From contig CAZJRB010000010.1 of assembly GCA_964547995.1 (NCBI GenBank), forward strand, positions 1 to 64,000: a stretch of 64,000 nt of DNA. Reading direction: 5' to 3'. A program made the translations under genes and the position numbers. Origin of the DNA: CAZJRB01 sp964547995. GTDB lineage: Bacteria; Planctomycetota; Planctomycetia; Pirellulales; Thermoguttaceae. This document shows positions 25,243 through 33,435 of the stretch, one piece after another. Position 1 is the first letter of the stretch. Each line of letters starts with the position of its first letter. The notes beneath the pieces were generated by a model that made no database searches, had not been told where the DNA came from, and saw nothing but the letters and a program-made list of their open reading frames with translations.

Positions 25243-27525
25243 ATGCCCGCCAACGGTCAAAAACGAACCCGGTCCGAGCGAGTGGCCTCGCTGGCACTTC
25301 CGCCAAGCCAGTGGGAGCGGACGTGGGCGAGCCTCAGCCGCCGGGATATGCTGATCCGCATTGGAATGGCCCTGTTGGCTTCGCTGGTATTGTTGGCGGT
25401 AATTCGCGGGTGGGACCCGCCGTTCCCCTACCGGAAGAACCAAACGCCGCAGCGCGACATTGTTGCCACGGTACCTTTTGCCAGGGTAGATCTGGAGGGA
25501 ACCAAAGCGGCGCGCCGGCACGCGCGGAGTCAGGTTCGCTACACGTTTGCTCACGATCCGGAGTCGCTGGTTCAACTCCGCGCGTTGTTGCGAAACACGA
25601 TTGTCGAGGTAACCGGCGCGCCGACCTTGGACGATCTGGACCCGAAGGTTCGCAAGGTCTGGCCGGAATTCCAGCCGCCGCTACCCGAGGATGCCAGACC
25701 ACCCTCGCCGGCCGAAGAAGAAAAACAGTTCCAGGAGTTTCGCAAGGCATTTGCCGGCAAGGAGAATCTTGACCGTTTCGATCAGGCCCTGGCTGCTGCG
25801 TTCGATCCGCTGGAAAAGCGAGGATTGCTCAAGGGCCTTCCGCAGGAACCGGAAAAGGGAAATCAGGAAGAAATCCGCGTGCACCCGGCGGGGCAAACCG
25901 AACCGGTCGAGGTGGTCAAGGTCAGCGAAGTGATGATTGGCGATGGGACGGCGGTACGCGAGTCTCTGCTGAAAAACGTCAAGCCACCCGAAGTCGCCGA
26001 ACGCCTTTTTGCGTGGCTCCAACCCAAACTGCCGGACGCCGCAACGCTTACGCTGGACGATCTTGACAAAACAAAGGAAGCCATGGAAAAGGCGGCCGAG
26101 GACGTCGAGCCGAAAATGCTCAACTACGACGAGGGCCACATGCTCGCGAAAGCCGGGAAACCGCTCGACGGAAAGGAACTCGAACTGCTGCGATTGGAGT
26201 ACCGGGCGGCCATGGCGCAGCGGCCGCTCGGCTTGCGGCTTGCCAGAGCAACCGCCGTCTCGGCCATGATCTTCAGCATGCTCGTCCTCTGTGGAATCTA
26301 CATGCGCTACCGGCAACGCGGACCGCTCGCGAAATTGACGCGATTGACCACCATCCTGCTGATGGCCATCGCCACGGTGGCCCTCGCGTGCTGGGCTTCC
26401 GGCTACGATTCCCGAGCCGAACTCGTCCCGCTGATGCTCTTCGGCATGACCATGTCGATCGTCTACCGCCAGGAACTCGGCCTGTTGCTCTCCGGTGCGG
26501 TTGCCCTGGTGATTGTCCTGGCCGTCGGACATGGATTCTACGAGTTCGTTCTGTTGATGGGGGTGACGACCGTTGCCGACCTGAATATGGGGCACATCCG
26601 CAGCCGCAGCAAGCTCATCTACATCGGGCTCTTTGCCGGCGGCGTCGCGTTCTTGTTGGACGTCGGGTTGGGGCTGATCGATAATCAACCGCTCGACGGC
26701 GGTTTGTTCGTTGGGGCCGTGTGGAGCGGTCTCTGGGCCGTCGCCGCCGGGTTCCTCATGACCGGTCTGCTGCCGTTCGTCGAACATCTCTTCGGCGTGC
26801 TGACCGATCTGAGCCTCCTTGAGCTGGGAGACGTGGCACATCCGCTCTTGCAGGAGCTTGTCCGCCGCGCGCCGAGCACCTACAACCACTCGGTTGCCGT
26901 CGGTTCGATTGCCGAGGCCGCCGCCGAAAGTATCCATGCCCGGGGTCTGCTGGTCCGGGTGGGAGCTTATTTCCACGATATCGGGAAAATGCTCAAGCCG
27001 GGGTACTTCGCCGAGAACCAGGCCGAGGGAGCCAGCGCGCACGACGACCTCGTCCCCACCATGAGCACGCTGGTGATTATCGCCCACATCAAGGACGGGG
27101 CCAACCTCGCGCGGCAGCATCACGTTCCCCAGCCCATCATCGACCTGGTCGAGCAACACCACGGCACGACACTGGTCGATTTCTTCTACGGAAAAGCACA
27201 CGAACAAAAACAGGCGGACCCGAACGGCGGGGACGTCGACCAGAGCACCTACCAGTACCCGGGTCCCAAGCCTCAAACCAAGGAGGCCGCCGTGCTGATG
27301 CTGGCCGACAGCGTCGAAAGCGCCAGCCGCACGCTGGTGGAACCCACTCCTGCACGCATCGAACGGCTCGTCCGCGAAGTCGCCGAACGCCGACTGCACA
27401 GCGGCCAGTTCGACGAAAGCGGCCTGACACTGCGGGAACTGCGTACGATCGAGAAAAGCCTCGCCATGTCGCTGATTTCGATTTACCACGGCCGGATCAA
27501 GTATCCCGATCAGCAAACCGCGTAG
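25243..27525 (+). CDS. 7TM-HD domain phosphodiesterase (PgpH/YqfF type)
   Basis: A membrane-bound HD hydrolase, 760 residues, in the family that includes PgpH, which hydrolyses cyclic di-AMP. Order: short cytoplasmic start, one membrane helix (about 42-58), an extracellular 7TMR-HDED-type domain to about 320, seven membrane segments (about 335-530), then the HD domain with STYNHSVAVGS and YFHDIGKMLKPGYF (about 545-590) and a later EQHHGT. The metal-binding His and Asp residues are all present. Its place between phoH and ybeY is conserved in many bacteria. No c-di-AMP synthase lies in this window. Confidence 0.9.
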   Translation: MPANGQKRTRSERVASLALPPSQWERTWASLSRRDMLIRIGMALLASLVLLAVIRGWDPPFPYRKNQTPQRDIVATVPFARVDLEGTKAARRHARSQVRYTFAHDPESLVQLRALLRNTIVEVTGAPTLDDLDPKVRKVWPEFQPPLPEDARPPSPAEEEKQFQEFRKAFAGKENLDRFDQALAAAFDPLEKRGLLKGLPQEPEKGNQEEIRVHPAGQTEPVEVVKVSEVMIGDGTAVRESLLKNVKPPEVAERLFAWLQPKLPDAATLTLDDLDKTKEAMEKAAEDVEPKMLNYDEGHMLAKAGKPLDGKELELLRLEYRAAMAQRPLGLRLARATAVSAMIFSMLVLCGIYMRYRQRGPLAKLTRLTTILLMAIATVALACWASGYDSRAELVPLMLFGMTMSIVYRQELGLLLSGAVALVIVLAVGHGFYEFVLLMGVTTVADLNMGHIRSRSKLIYIGLFAGGVAFLLDVGLGLIDNQPLDGGLFVGAVWSGLWAVAAGFLMTGLLPFVEHLFGVLTDLSLLELGDVAHPLLQELVRRAPSTYNHSVAVGSIAEAAAESIHARGLLVRVGAYFHDIGKMLKPGYFAENQAEGASAHDDLVPTMSTLVIIAHIKDGANLARQHHVPQPIIDLVEQHHGTTLVDFFYGKAHEQKQADPNGGDVDQSTYQYPGPKPQTKEAAVLMLADSVESASRTLVEPTPARIERLVREVAERRLHSGQFDESGLTLRELRTIEKSLAMSLISIYHGRIKYPDQQTA

Positions 27526-27529
27526 GGAG

Positions 27530-27611
27530 GAGTCGAGAATGGCGAGTCGAGGATGGAGAGTCGAGAGTCGAGAACAAAAGCCCCGGCACTGCGTGCCGGG
27601 GTTCCGTTGGG
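27530..27611 (+). repeat. Stop-linked (GAGTCGA)n plus GC hairpin unit, copy 2
   Basis: Directly after the TAG of the HD gene comes GGAGGAGTCGAGAATGGCGA and further GAGTCGA units, then CAAAAG and the hairpin CCCCGGCAC/GTGCCGGGG (27581-27601) and TTCCGTTGG. It matches copy 1 in order and in orientation relative to the upstream gene. Confidence 0.85.
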
Positions 27612-27647
27612 TCGGGATAAACGTGTCCCGGAAGCAATAAACCGCGA

Positions 27648-28091
27648 ATGACAATCACCATCGACATCGCCAACGAGCAAGACGTTGTCCCGCTGGACGA
27701 GCAGCGCATCCGGGATGCCGTGCTGGGGATACTCGACGATGAGTCGATCGGCGAAGCGACCGTCAGCGTGGCGGTCGTCGACAACCCGACGATCAGCCGG
27801 TTGCAGGGAGAGTATCTCGGCGACGACTCCCCGACCGACGTCCTCAGCTTCGTCTTGGAACGCGGCGAGTCCAGCCTGGAAGGGGAAGTGATTGTCAGCG
27901 GCGAGACGGCCGCCTCGGCCGCGCCGCAATATGGCTGGCCGGCCGAAGACGAGTTGCTTCTCTACGTGATTCACGGCACCTTACACCTGACCGGCTACGA
28001 GGATACGACGGCGGAATCGCGGGAGGAAATGCGCCGCCGCGAGCAAGCGCACCTTGCCCGGTTCCGTTTGACAGGACGCTACGACGATTAG
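27648..28091 (+). CDS. ybeY: Endoribonuclease YbeY (rRNA maturation factor)
   Basis: Metal-dependent RNase of the UPF0054 family, needed for 16S rRNA 3'-end processing and ribosome quality control. It is 147 residues, standard length. GDDSPTDVLSFVL (about 60-72) and HGTLHLTGYED (about 108-118) mark the family. The usual motif is HGxLHLxGYDH; here the third metal-binding His is Asp. Asp can also ligate metal, so loss of activity cannot be assumed. It lies downstream of the HD gene and 22 bp before the CorC-like gene. Confidence 0.9.
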   Translation: MTITIDIANEQDVVPLDEQRIRDAVLGILDDESIGEATVSVAVVDNPTISRLQGEYLGDDSPTDVLSFVLERGESSLEGEVIVSGETAASAAPQYGWPAEDELLLYVIHGTLHLTGYEDTTAESREEMRRREQAHLARFRLTGRYDD

Positions 28092-28113
28092 AAAGGGGAG
28101 GCAACAAGATCTC

Positions 28114-29418
28114 GTGAGTCCCGAGATGCTATTCTGGCTGTTTTGGCTGGCGGTGACGGGCCTGATCGTGACTTGCCTCGCGGCAATCGGCGCCCGGTCG
28201 CTGGACAGGTTCTCCCCGCACGAGCTGAAGGAAATCTGCCGCCGGCACAAGTCGCTCGACCGGCTCGGGTTCATCCTGCGGCGGCACGACCAGGTTGCTC
28301 TGGCTGCCGAAACACTCCAAGTCATTGCCACCGCCACCTTTATCGGGGCCGGGATGTTCTGGGCATGGGGGGAGTCGCACAGCGACGGTACGCCCCACCT
28401 CTTCCTGCTCTCCACAAGCGTCGTCATCGGCGCGGCTGTCCTGCTGGCCGTCGAAATCTGGATCCCCTGGGCGGTCGCTCGATTGTGGGCCGAACCGTTC
28501 CTTTACTACACCTGGTCCGCGTGGCAGTTCATCTTTTACCTTCTGTGGCCCTTGGTCTTGGTTGCTCGATTCGTCGATACCCTGCTGCACCGCCTCGCCG
28601 GCCGCACGCGGGAAGAACCCGACGAAGAGTCGTTCGAGGAAGACATACGCACGATCGTTACCGAAGGGCATCGCGAGGGGTTGCTCGAAGAGGACGCCCG
28701 GGAAATGATCGAAGGCGTTATCGAACTGGGCGATGCCGACGTCTCGGAGGTCATGACCCCGCGGACCGACATGGTCTCGATGCCCAGCTCGCTGTCGTGG
28801 CAGGAAGCCGTCGAATTCGTGATCGACGAGGGCCTTACACGGATCCCGGTCTACGGGGAGAACCGCGACGACATCATCGGCATCCTGGTCACCAAGGACC
28901 TGTTGCCGGAGGTGGCCAAGAGCCCCGACGTGCCGCGCCCGCCTTGGACCGCCTTGCTGCGAGATCCCTATTTCGTGCCCGAGACCAAACCGATCGACGT
29001 TTTGCTCCAGGAGTTCCAGCAGACCCGTAACCACATCGCCGTTGTGCTGGACGAATACGGCGGTGTCGCCGGGCTGATCACGATGGAGGACGTCCTGGAA
29101 GAAATCGTCGGCGAGATCATCGACGAATACGACAAGGACCTTGTGGAGGGCATCCGTGAGCTGGACGACGGCCTGATCGAGGCACTCTCGAAGGTCCACA
29201 TCAACGAGATCAACGAACGGCTCGACCTCGACCTGCCCGACGACCGCGAGTACGATACCATCGGCGGCTTCGTCTTCAGCGAGCTGGGCCACATCCCCGC
29301 CGTCGGCGAGGAGTTGGTCTACAACGACGTCCGCATCACGGTCCTCGAAGCCACCCGACGCCGGATCGAACGCGTCCGGATCGAAGTCCTCGATCGCACC
29401 GGGCGCGACACGGCGTAG
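28114..29418 (+). CDS. CorC/HlyC-type membrane protein with CBS pair
   Basis: A 434-residue protein of the CNNM/CorC-like family tied to magnesium or cobalt homeostasis. The GTG at 28114 is chosen because GGGGAGG lies upstream. The N-terminal 165 residues carry about four membrane helices, followed by acidic EEDIRTIVTEGHREGLLEED. A CBS pair spans about 205-330 (VSEVMTPRTDMVSMP, HIAVVLDEYGGVAGLITMED). The C-terminal CorC_HlyC domain (about 350-430, IGGFVFSELGHIPAVGEE) may bind transported ions. It closes the phoH-to-corC run. Confidence 0.88.
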   Translation: MSPEMLFWLFWLAVTGLIVTCLAAIGARSLDRFSPHELKEICRRHKSLDRLGFILRRHDQVALAAETLQVIATATFIGAGMFWAWGESHSDGTPHLFLLSTSVVIGAAVLLAVEIWIPWAVARLWAEPFLYYTWSAWQFIFYLLWPLVLVARFVDTLLHRLAGRTREEPDEESFEEDIRTIVTEGHREGLLEEDAREMIEGVIELGDADVSEVMTPRTDMVSMPSSLSWQEAVEFVIDEGLTRIPVYGENRDDIIGILVTKDLLPEVAKSPDVPRPPWTALLRDPYFVPETKPIDVLLQEFQQTRNHIAVVLDEYGGVAGLITMEDVLEEIVGEIIDEYDKDLVEGIRELDDGLIEALSKVHINEINERLDLDLPDDREYDTIGGFVFSELGHIPAVGEELVYNDVRITVLEATRRRIERVRIEVLDRTGRDTA

Positions 29419-29474
29419 GGTTGCGATCCTGCCATTTGGTTTTGAAGACGGCTAACGATAACGAACAAAACCCC

Positions 29475-29651
29475 ATGAACTCCAAAGAGCGGGTGCTCAC
29501 GGCCGTTCGGCGGGAGGTCAAGAGAATGATTGAAGTGCTCGGCCCCGGCGGTTTCGTCCTTGCGCCGAGCCACGTGTTGCAGACCGACGTGACGACGGCC
29601 AACGTCCTGGCATTGTACGAAACGGGCCGCGAGTACGGTGCGCTCTCATAA
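29475..29651 (+). pseudogene. UroD-like protein remnant with large internal deletion
   Basis: A 58-codon frame starting MNSKERVLTAVR, typical of the first residues of uroporphyrinogen-decarboxylase-like methyltransferase proteins, and passing directly into VKRMIEVLGPGGFVLAPSHV, typical of their last 40 residues. About 300 codons of barrel in between are missing while the frame is kept. The stop TAA is inside a GCCGCGACCG repeat. It probably has no enzyme activity. Family assignment is by motif recall, not by alignment. Confidence 0.6.
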
Positions 29652-29672
29652 AGCCGCGACCGGCGGTCGCGA
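29648..29672 (+). repeat. GCCGCGACCG repeat, single-end copy
   Basis: CATAAAGCCGCGACCGGCGG at 29647-29666 matches one end of the 21035/52657 element. Its ATAA supplies the stop of the UroD remnant. Confidence 0.6.
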
Positions 29673-29729
29673 AGACCCCGGGGAAACGTTTCCCAGTTCG
29701 TTCTGTCTTGCGGCAGAGACAGCCTGCTG

Positions 29730-31565
29730 CTACCCTTCCCACTTCAAAACCGCCCCGGTGTCGGCGCTGGTTGCCAGTGCGGCGTATTTCGCAAGGCACC
29801 CGGTCTTGAAGCGTGGCTCGGGCGGAGTCCATTTCTGTTTGCGTTGGGCGAGTTCTTCGTCGCTGAGGCGGACGCTCAGCTTGTGACCGGGGATGTCGAG
29901 TTCGATGATGTCGCCCGGCTCGACGAGTCCGATCGGTCCGGCCACGGCGGCTTCGGGGCTGATGTGGCCGATGCAGGCCCCGGCCGTCCCGCCGGAGAAC
30001 CGGCCGTCGGTAATCAACGCGCACTTGTCGCCCAGTCCGACGCCCTTGATCGCCGTGGTCGGTGCGAGCATCTCCTGCATTCCGGGCCCGCCGCGGGGGC
30101 CTTCGTAGCGGATGACCACCACGTCGCCGGCGGCGACCTTCCCGCCGACGATCCCGTCGTAGGCGTCGGTTTCGGCCTCGAAGATGACGGCCGGGCCGGA
30201 GAACTTCATCATGTCGGGTATGACCCCGGCCGCCTTAACGACGGCCCCGTTCGGCGCGAGGTTGCCGTAGAGGATCACCAATCCGCCCTCTTCGCTGTAG
30301 GCATTGTCGACCTCGCGGACGCAATCGTAGGGATCGAATCCGAGGTCGTCGCTCGATAGGTCACGGATCGACGCGGTGGTTTTCTCGACGCTCATCCCCT
30401 CCAGATTCCGTTTGCCGGTTCCGACAACGGCGGCCAGCTCCAGCGCCTCGGGCAAGGCGGTTTCCGCCCGGATGTCGTAGTCGCCGATATTCTCGCCAAG
30501 GGTTTTTCCGGTAACGGTCGGGCAATCGAGGTTCAACAGCCCGGGCCGGCCGCGGTCCACACTGCCGAGGATCGTGTGGATCCCGCCGGAGTTGTGGACG
30601 TCCTCGACGTGGTAATGCGAACTCGGGGCGACCTTGCAGACGTTGGGGGTCTGCTGGCTGAGCCGGTTGATGCGTTCGACGTCGTACGCCACGTCCGCCT
30701 CGTTGGCGACCGCGAGCATGTGCAACACGGTGTTGGTGCTTCCGCCCATGGCCATGTCGAGCACCATCGAGTTGTCGACCGACGCCTCGGTGACGATCTC
30801 GCGTGGCAGGAGCCCGTGGCCTTCACCCTTTTTGTCGAACTCGACGACCATCTCGACGATCCGCGCGGCGGCACGCTCGTAAAGTTTCTTCCGCTCGGCG
30901 CTGGTCGCCAACAGCGTTCCGTTCATGGGCAATGCCATTCCCAAGGCTTCGCACAGGCAGTTCATGCTGTTGGCCGTGAAGAGCCCGGAGCACGAGCCGC
31001 AGGTGGGGCAGGCAATCTGCTCGATCTGTAACAGCTCTTCGTCGGTCATCTTGCCGCCGATCTTGGCCGCCGCGCCCATGAAGACGTCGATCAGGTCGAC
31101 GGTCTTCCCGTTGGGCAGCTTTCCGGCCTCCATCGGCCCGCCGCTGACAAAAATCGTCGGGATGTTGCACCGCACGGCGGCCATCAACATGCCGGGGATG
31201 ATCTTGTCGCAGTTCGGGATGCAGATCATGCCGTCGAACACGTGGGCCCGGATCATCGTCTCGACCGAATCGGCGATCAGCTCCCGGCTGGGTAGCGAAA
31301 ACTTCATGCCGGTGTGGCCCATGGCAACCCCGTCGCAGACGCCAATCGTATTGAACACGAACGGTACGCCGCCCGCACCCCGGATGGTCTGCTCGACGAG
31401 ATTGCCGACCTTGTCGAGGTGGACGTGGCCGGGAATCACCTGATCGAAGCTGTTGCAGACGGCGATAAAGGGCTTGTCGAAATCGTCTTCGCCGACGCCG
31501 CACGCCCGGAGCAGGCTTCGGTGAGGGGCCCTGGCATCACCCTTCTTGATGGTGTCGGATCGCAT
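29730..31565 (-). CDS. ilvD: Dihydroxy-acid dehydratase
   Basis: Iron-sulfur enzyme that dehydrates dihydroxy acids to 2-keto acids in the penultimate step of valine and isoleucine synthesis. The ATG at 31565 (MRSDTIKKGDARAPHRSLL) has AAGGA upstream; an open frame continues through the N gap but is not real. The product is 611 residues. Cluster and substrate motifs are visible: NCDKIIPGMLMAAVRCNIP (about 130-148), ACPTCGSCSGLFTANSMN (about 201-218) and GRFSGGTAGACIGHISPE (about 526-543). The gene faces away from the DUF1080 gene across the repeat array. Neighbouring branched-chain genes are absent. Confidence 0.95.
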   Translation of the reverse strand: MRSDTIKKGDARAPHRSLLRACGVGEDDFDKPFIAVCNSFDQVIPGHVHLDKVGNLVEQTIRGAGGVPFVFNTIGVCDGVAMGHTGMKFSLPSRELIADSVETMIRAHVFDGMICIPNCDKIIPGMLMAAVRCNIPTIFVSGGPMEAGKLPNGKTVDLIDVFMGAAAKIGGKMTDEELLQIEQIACPTCGSCSGLFTANSMNCLCEALGMALPMNGTLLATSAERKKLYERAAARIVEMVVEFDKKGEGHGLLPREIVTEASVDNSMVLDMAMGGSTNTVLHMLAVANEADVAYDVERINRLSQQTPNVCKVAPSSHYHVEDVHNSGGIHTILGSVDRGRPGLLNLDCPTVTGKTLGENIGDYDIRAETALPEALELAAVVGTGKRNLEGMSVEKTTASIRDLSSDDLGFDPYDCVREVDNAYSEEGGLVILYGNLAPNGAVVKAAGVIPDMMKFSGPAVIFEAETDAYDGIVGGKVAAGDVVVIRYEGPRGGPGMQEMLAPTTAIKGVGLGDKCALITDGRFSGGTAGACIGHISPEAAVAGPIGLVEPGDIIELDIPGHKLSVRLSDEELAQRKQKWTPPEPRFKTGCLAKYAALATSADTGAVLKWEG

Positions 31566-31738
31566 GGTGGAAAGTCCTTTCGTGCTGAAAAAGCAGAATT
31601 TCGTATTGTACGGCACGGGGCGGCAGAAAGGTAGGGGGGGAGTCGCTTGTGGGTTGGCAACGGCGGCGCAATGCGGCGTGGGGCTCCCCACCGCTGGCGT
31701 TTTGTCCCGCCAGACGCTATCTTCAAGGCGCGCTATAT

Positions 31739-32007
31739 GTTTAGCCGCCGTCGGCACGACGGCGTAANNNNNNNNNNNNNNNNNNNNNNNNNNNNNNNNN
31801 NNNNNNNNNNNNNNNNNNNNNNNNNNNNNNNNNNNNNNNNNNNNNNNNNNNNNNNNNNNNNNNNNNNAATGTTTAGCCGCCGTCGGCACGACGTAAAATG
31901 TTTAGCCGCCGTCGGCACGACGTAAAATGTTTAGCCGCCGTCGGCACGACGGCGTAACCGGGAATGGGCGAGTCACACACCGGCCGGCGTACCGTCGGCC
32001 GCTAAAC
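31739..32007. repeat. GTTTAGCCGCCGTCGGCAC element: 29-bp tandem units plus a full inverted-repeat copy
   Basis: The unit GTTTAGCCGCCGTCGGCACG begins at 31739, 31871, 31900 and 31929; the last three are exactly 29 bp apart. The final copy continues to an inverted end, CCGTCGGCCGCTAAAC (to 32007), forming the complete element also found at 61591-61669. The array is broken by 100 N, so its true copy number is unknown. Confidence 0.9.
31768..31867. other. Assembly gap of 100 N
   Basis: Exactly 100 N, a conventional scaffold filler of unknown real length. Both sides carry the same repeat unit, so the assembler probably broke on the array. Confidence 0.95.
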
Positions 32008-32023
32008 GCGAAAGGACCTGGCC

Positions 32024-32644
32024 ATGCGATATCTTGTTCTTTGCATCTGCGCTACTTTGGCAGCTTACCCCGCGTTTTGTGCGGAAAGGAAAGACTTCAC
32101 CCCGCTGTTCGACGGAAAGACGTTCGACGGCTGGGAAGGCAACCAAAAGGTGTTCCGAATCGAAGACGGGGCCATCGTCGGCGGGTCGCTCAAAGAGCGA
32201 GTCAAGCACAACGACTTCCTCACCACCAAGAAGGAATACGCCAACTTCGAGCTGCGGCTGAAGTTCAAGTTGCTGGGCAACGGGACCAACGCGGGCGTGC
32301 AAATCCGAAGCCGGCGCGTGCCGAACCATCACGAGATGATCGGCTACCAGGCCGACCTGGGCAAAGGCTGGTGGGGATGTCTCTACGACGAATCCCGCCG
32401 CCGGAAGGTACTGGCCGGTCCGCCCAGGGACGAGCGGGCCAAAATCATCAAGAAGGACGATTGGAACGAGTACGTCATCCGCTGCGAAGGCCGGCGGATT
32501 CAGCTCTGGATCAACGGAACGCAGACGGTCGACTACACCGAAGAGGACAAGAAGATCGAGCAGAAGGGACTGATCGGTCTGCAAATCCACGGCGGCCCGC
32601 CCAGCGAGGCGTGGTATAAGGATATTGTGATCAAGGAATTGTAG
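32024..32644 (+). CDS. Secreted DUF1080 (3-keto-disaccharide hydrolase-like) protein
   Basis: A 206-residue exported protein with a concanavalin-like fold. AAAGGA stands before the ATG, and residues 1-20 form a signal peptide ending FCAE. The mature part has the family's opening (FTPLFDGKTFDGWEGNQKVF, about 26-45), TTKKEYANFELRLKFKL and NAGVQIRSRRVP. DUF1080 domains are very abundant in planctomycetes; some members hydrolyse 3-keto-disaccharides. Single-domain proteins like this one are of uncertain substrate. A related, partial gene is at the right end of the window. Confidence 0.88.
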   Translation: MRYLVLCICATLAAYPAFCAERKDFTPLFDGKTFDGWEGNQKVFRIEDGAIVGGSLKERVKHNDFLTTKKEYANFELRLKFKLLGNGTNAGVQIRSRRVPNHHEMIGYQADLGKGWWGCLYDESRRRKVLAGPPRDERAKIIKKDDWNEYVIRCEGRRIQLWINGTQTVDYTEEDKKIEQKGLIGLQIHGGPPSEAWYKDIVIKEL

Positions 32645-32669
32645 TGGTGGGTGGTGGGGCAGAGCCGAG

Positions 32670-32698
32670 CATAAAGCGCCGACCGTTGGCCGCGCCAA
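32670..32698 (+). repeat. GCCGCGACCG repeat, diverged single-end copy
   Basis: ATAAAGCGCCGACCGTTGGC (32671-32690) is a diverged match to one end of the 21035/52657 element, between DUF1080 and hicA. Confidence 0.5.
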
Positions 32699-32716
32699 GG
32701 GTAGTGGGGTGTTATA

Positions 32717-32899
32717 CTACTTCAGCACCCCAAGATATTTCTTGATATGTTTTGCCAAAGCGTTGTCTATCTCCGTATGGCGTGGAACAGGCTGCTTTTG
32801 TCTGGTCTTTGGATTCATGTAGATGTCGTGGTTCGCACCAGGACGCAAATAGACACATCCGCCTGCAACCAACTGGCGAATGAGTTCCTTTCGCTTCAT
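32717..32899 (-). CDS. hicA: HicA family mRNA interferase toxin
   Basis: A 60-residue toxin expected to cut mRNA. The family pattern is visible: MKRKELIRQLVAGGC, then GANHDIYMNP with the catalytic His, and PVPRHTEIDNALAKHIKKYL. It overlaps the upstream antitoxin gene by four bases (ATGA), so the two are co-translated, in hicB-hicA order. A 60-residue length is usual. Confidence 0.85.
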   Translation of the reverse strand: MKRKELIRQLVAGGCVYLRPGANHDIYMNPKTRQKQPVPRHTEIDNALAKHIKKYLGVLK

Positions 32900-33087
32900 A
32901 AGGCTATTTCTTTCACTTGGTGCTCTTCGGGGACTTCATCCATAGCCATGGAAAGATAGGCATCCTTGATATTCTCCTCCAACTCTTCGATGGTTTCCCC
33001 CTGGGTCATTATTTCAGGATGTTCAAGAAGCTTGCCCAACCAGAATTTTTCCCCTTTCCAATAGACCATGTTCATTTTGGTGTGCAT
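32896..33087 (-). CDS. hicB: HicB-like antitoxin
   Basis: A 63-residue partner of HicA. The ATG at 33087 is preferred: GGAGG lies six bases upstream, whereas it abuts the ATG at 33093. Residues about 8-50 (MVYWKGEKFWLGKLLEHPEI, then TQGETIEELEENIKDAYLSM) are the RNase-H-like HicB fold that docks on the toxin. No separate DNA-binding domain is obvious, so autoregulation may be weak or need HicA. Confidence 0.8.
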   Translation of the reverse strand: MHTKMNMVYWKGEKFWLGKLLEHPEIMTQGETIEELEENIKDAYLSMAMDEVPEEHQVKEIAL

Positions 33088-33435
33088 CTGCATCCTCCGC
33101 CTGCTGAGCCCCCATACATTGTCTTGACGAACCGGCTTACGACCGGATCGCATGGATGATTATCGCTGGAAGGAGCCTGCATGTCAAGCATTGGGAGATA
33201 CTGCACCCCCTATCATTAGCCGGCGTTTGGGTATCAATTCGATCCGACCCGCCGTCGTTATGAGCACACTTCAGGTGCGACAACGGCCGGTGGTTTTCGA
33301 CGTAAATTGCTGCTTTCAAACCACTTCTGCACGGGTTGCTCGCCGTTGGCACGCAAAATGCACCTTGTCAATTCCGGGAAAAGTCCCCATAATCAACTGT
33401 GGCAAGGTTGGCGGAGTGCTTTGGGGGACGAGTCC
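33088..33435. other. Divergent region between hicBA and the TPR protein gene
   Basis: About 350 bp with no gene. A promoter-like pair at 33365-33393 points to the TPR protein gene. No inverted-repeat element is seen here. Confidence 0.5.
33365..33393 (+). promoter_or_regulatory. Sigma-70-like promoter for the TPR protein
   Basis: TTGTCA (33365-33370), 17-bp spacer, CATAAT (33388-33393), 42 bp before the ATG. Each box is one base from consensus. Confidence 0.5.

Larger units (their letters stand above)
31566..32023. other. Divergent intergenic region with tandem array and gap
   Basis: The 458 bp between ilvD and the DUF1080 gene contain no gene. They hold the 29-bp tandem units, 100 N, and one complete GTTTAGCCGCCG element. 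Promoters of both flanking genes must lie here. Confidence 0.7.

Noticed and set aside
31565..31889. IlvD with a long N-terminal extension through the N gap
   Set aside because: The extension crosses 100 N and repeat units. The ATG at 31565 gives the family start and a ribosome site.
31871..31957. CRISPR array suggested by 29-bp period
   Set aside because: The units are contiguous with no unique spacers, and the unit is the arm of a known dispersed element. No cas gene is nearby.
33094..33153. Longer HicB start
   Set aside because: GGAGG spacing favours 33087, and the extra residues are not HicB-like.
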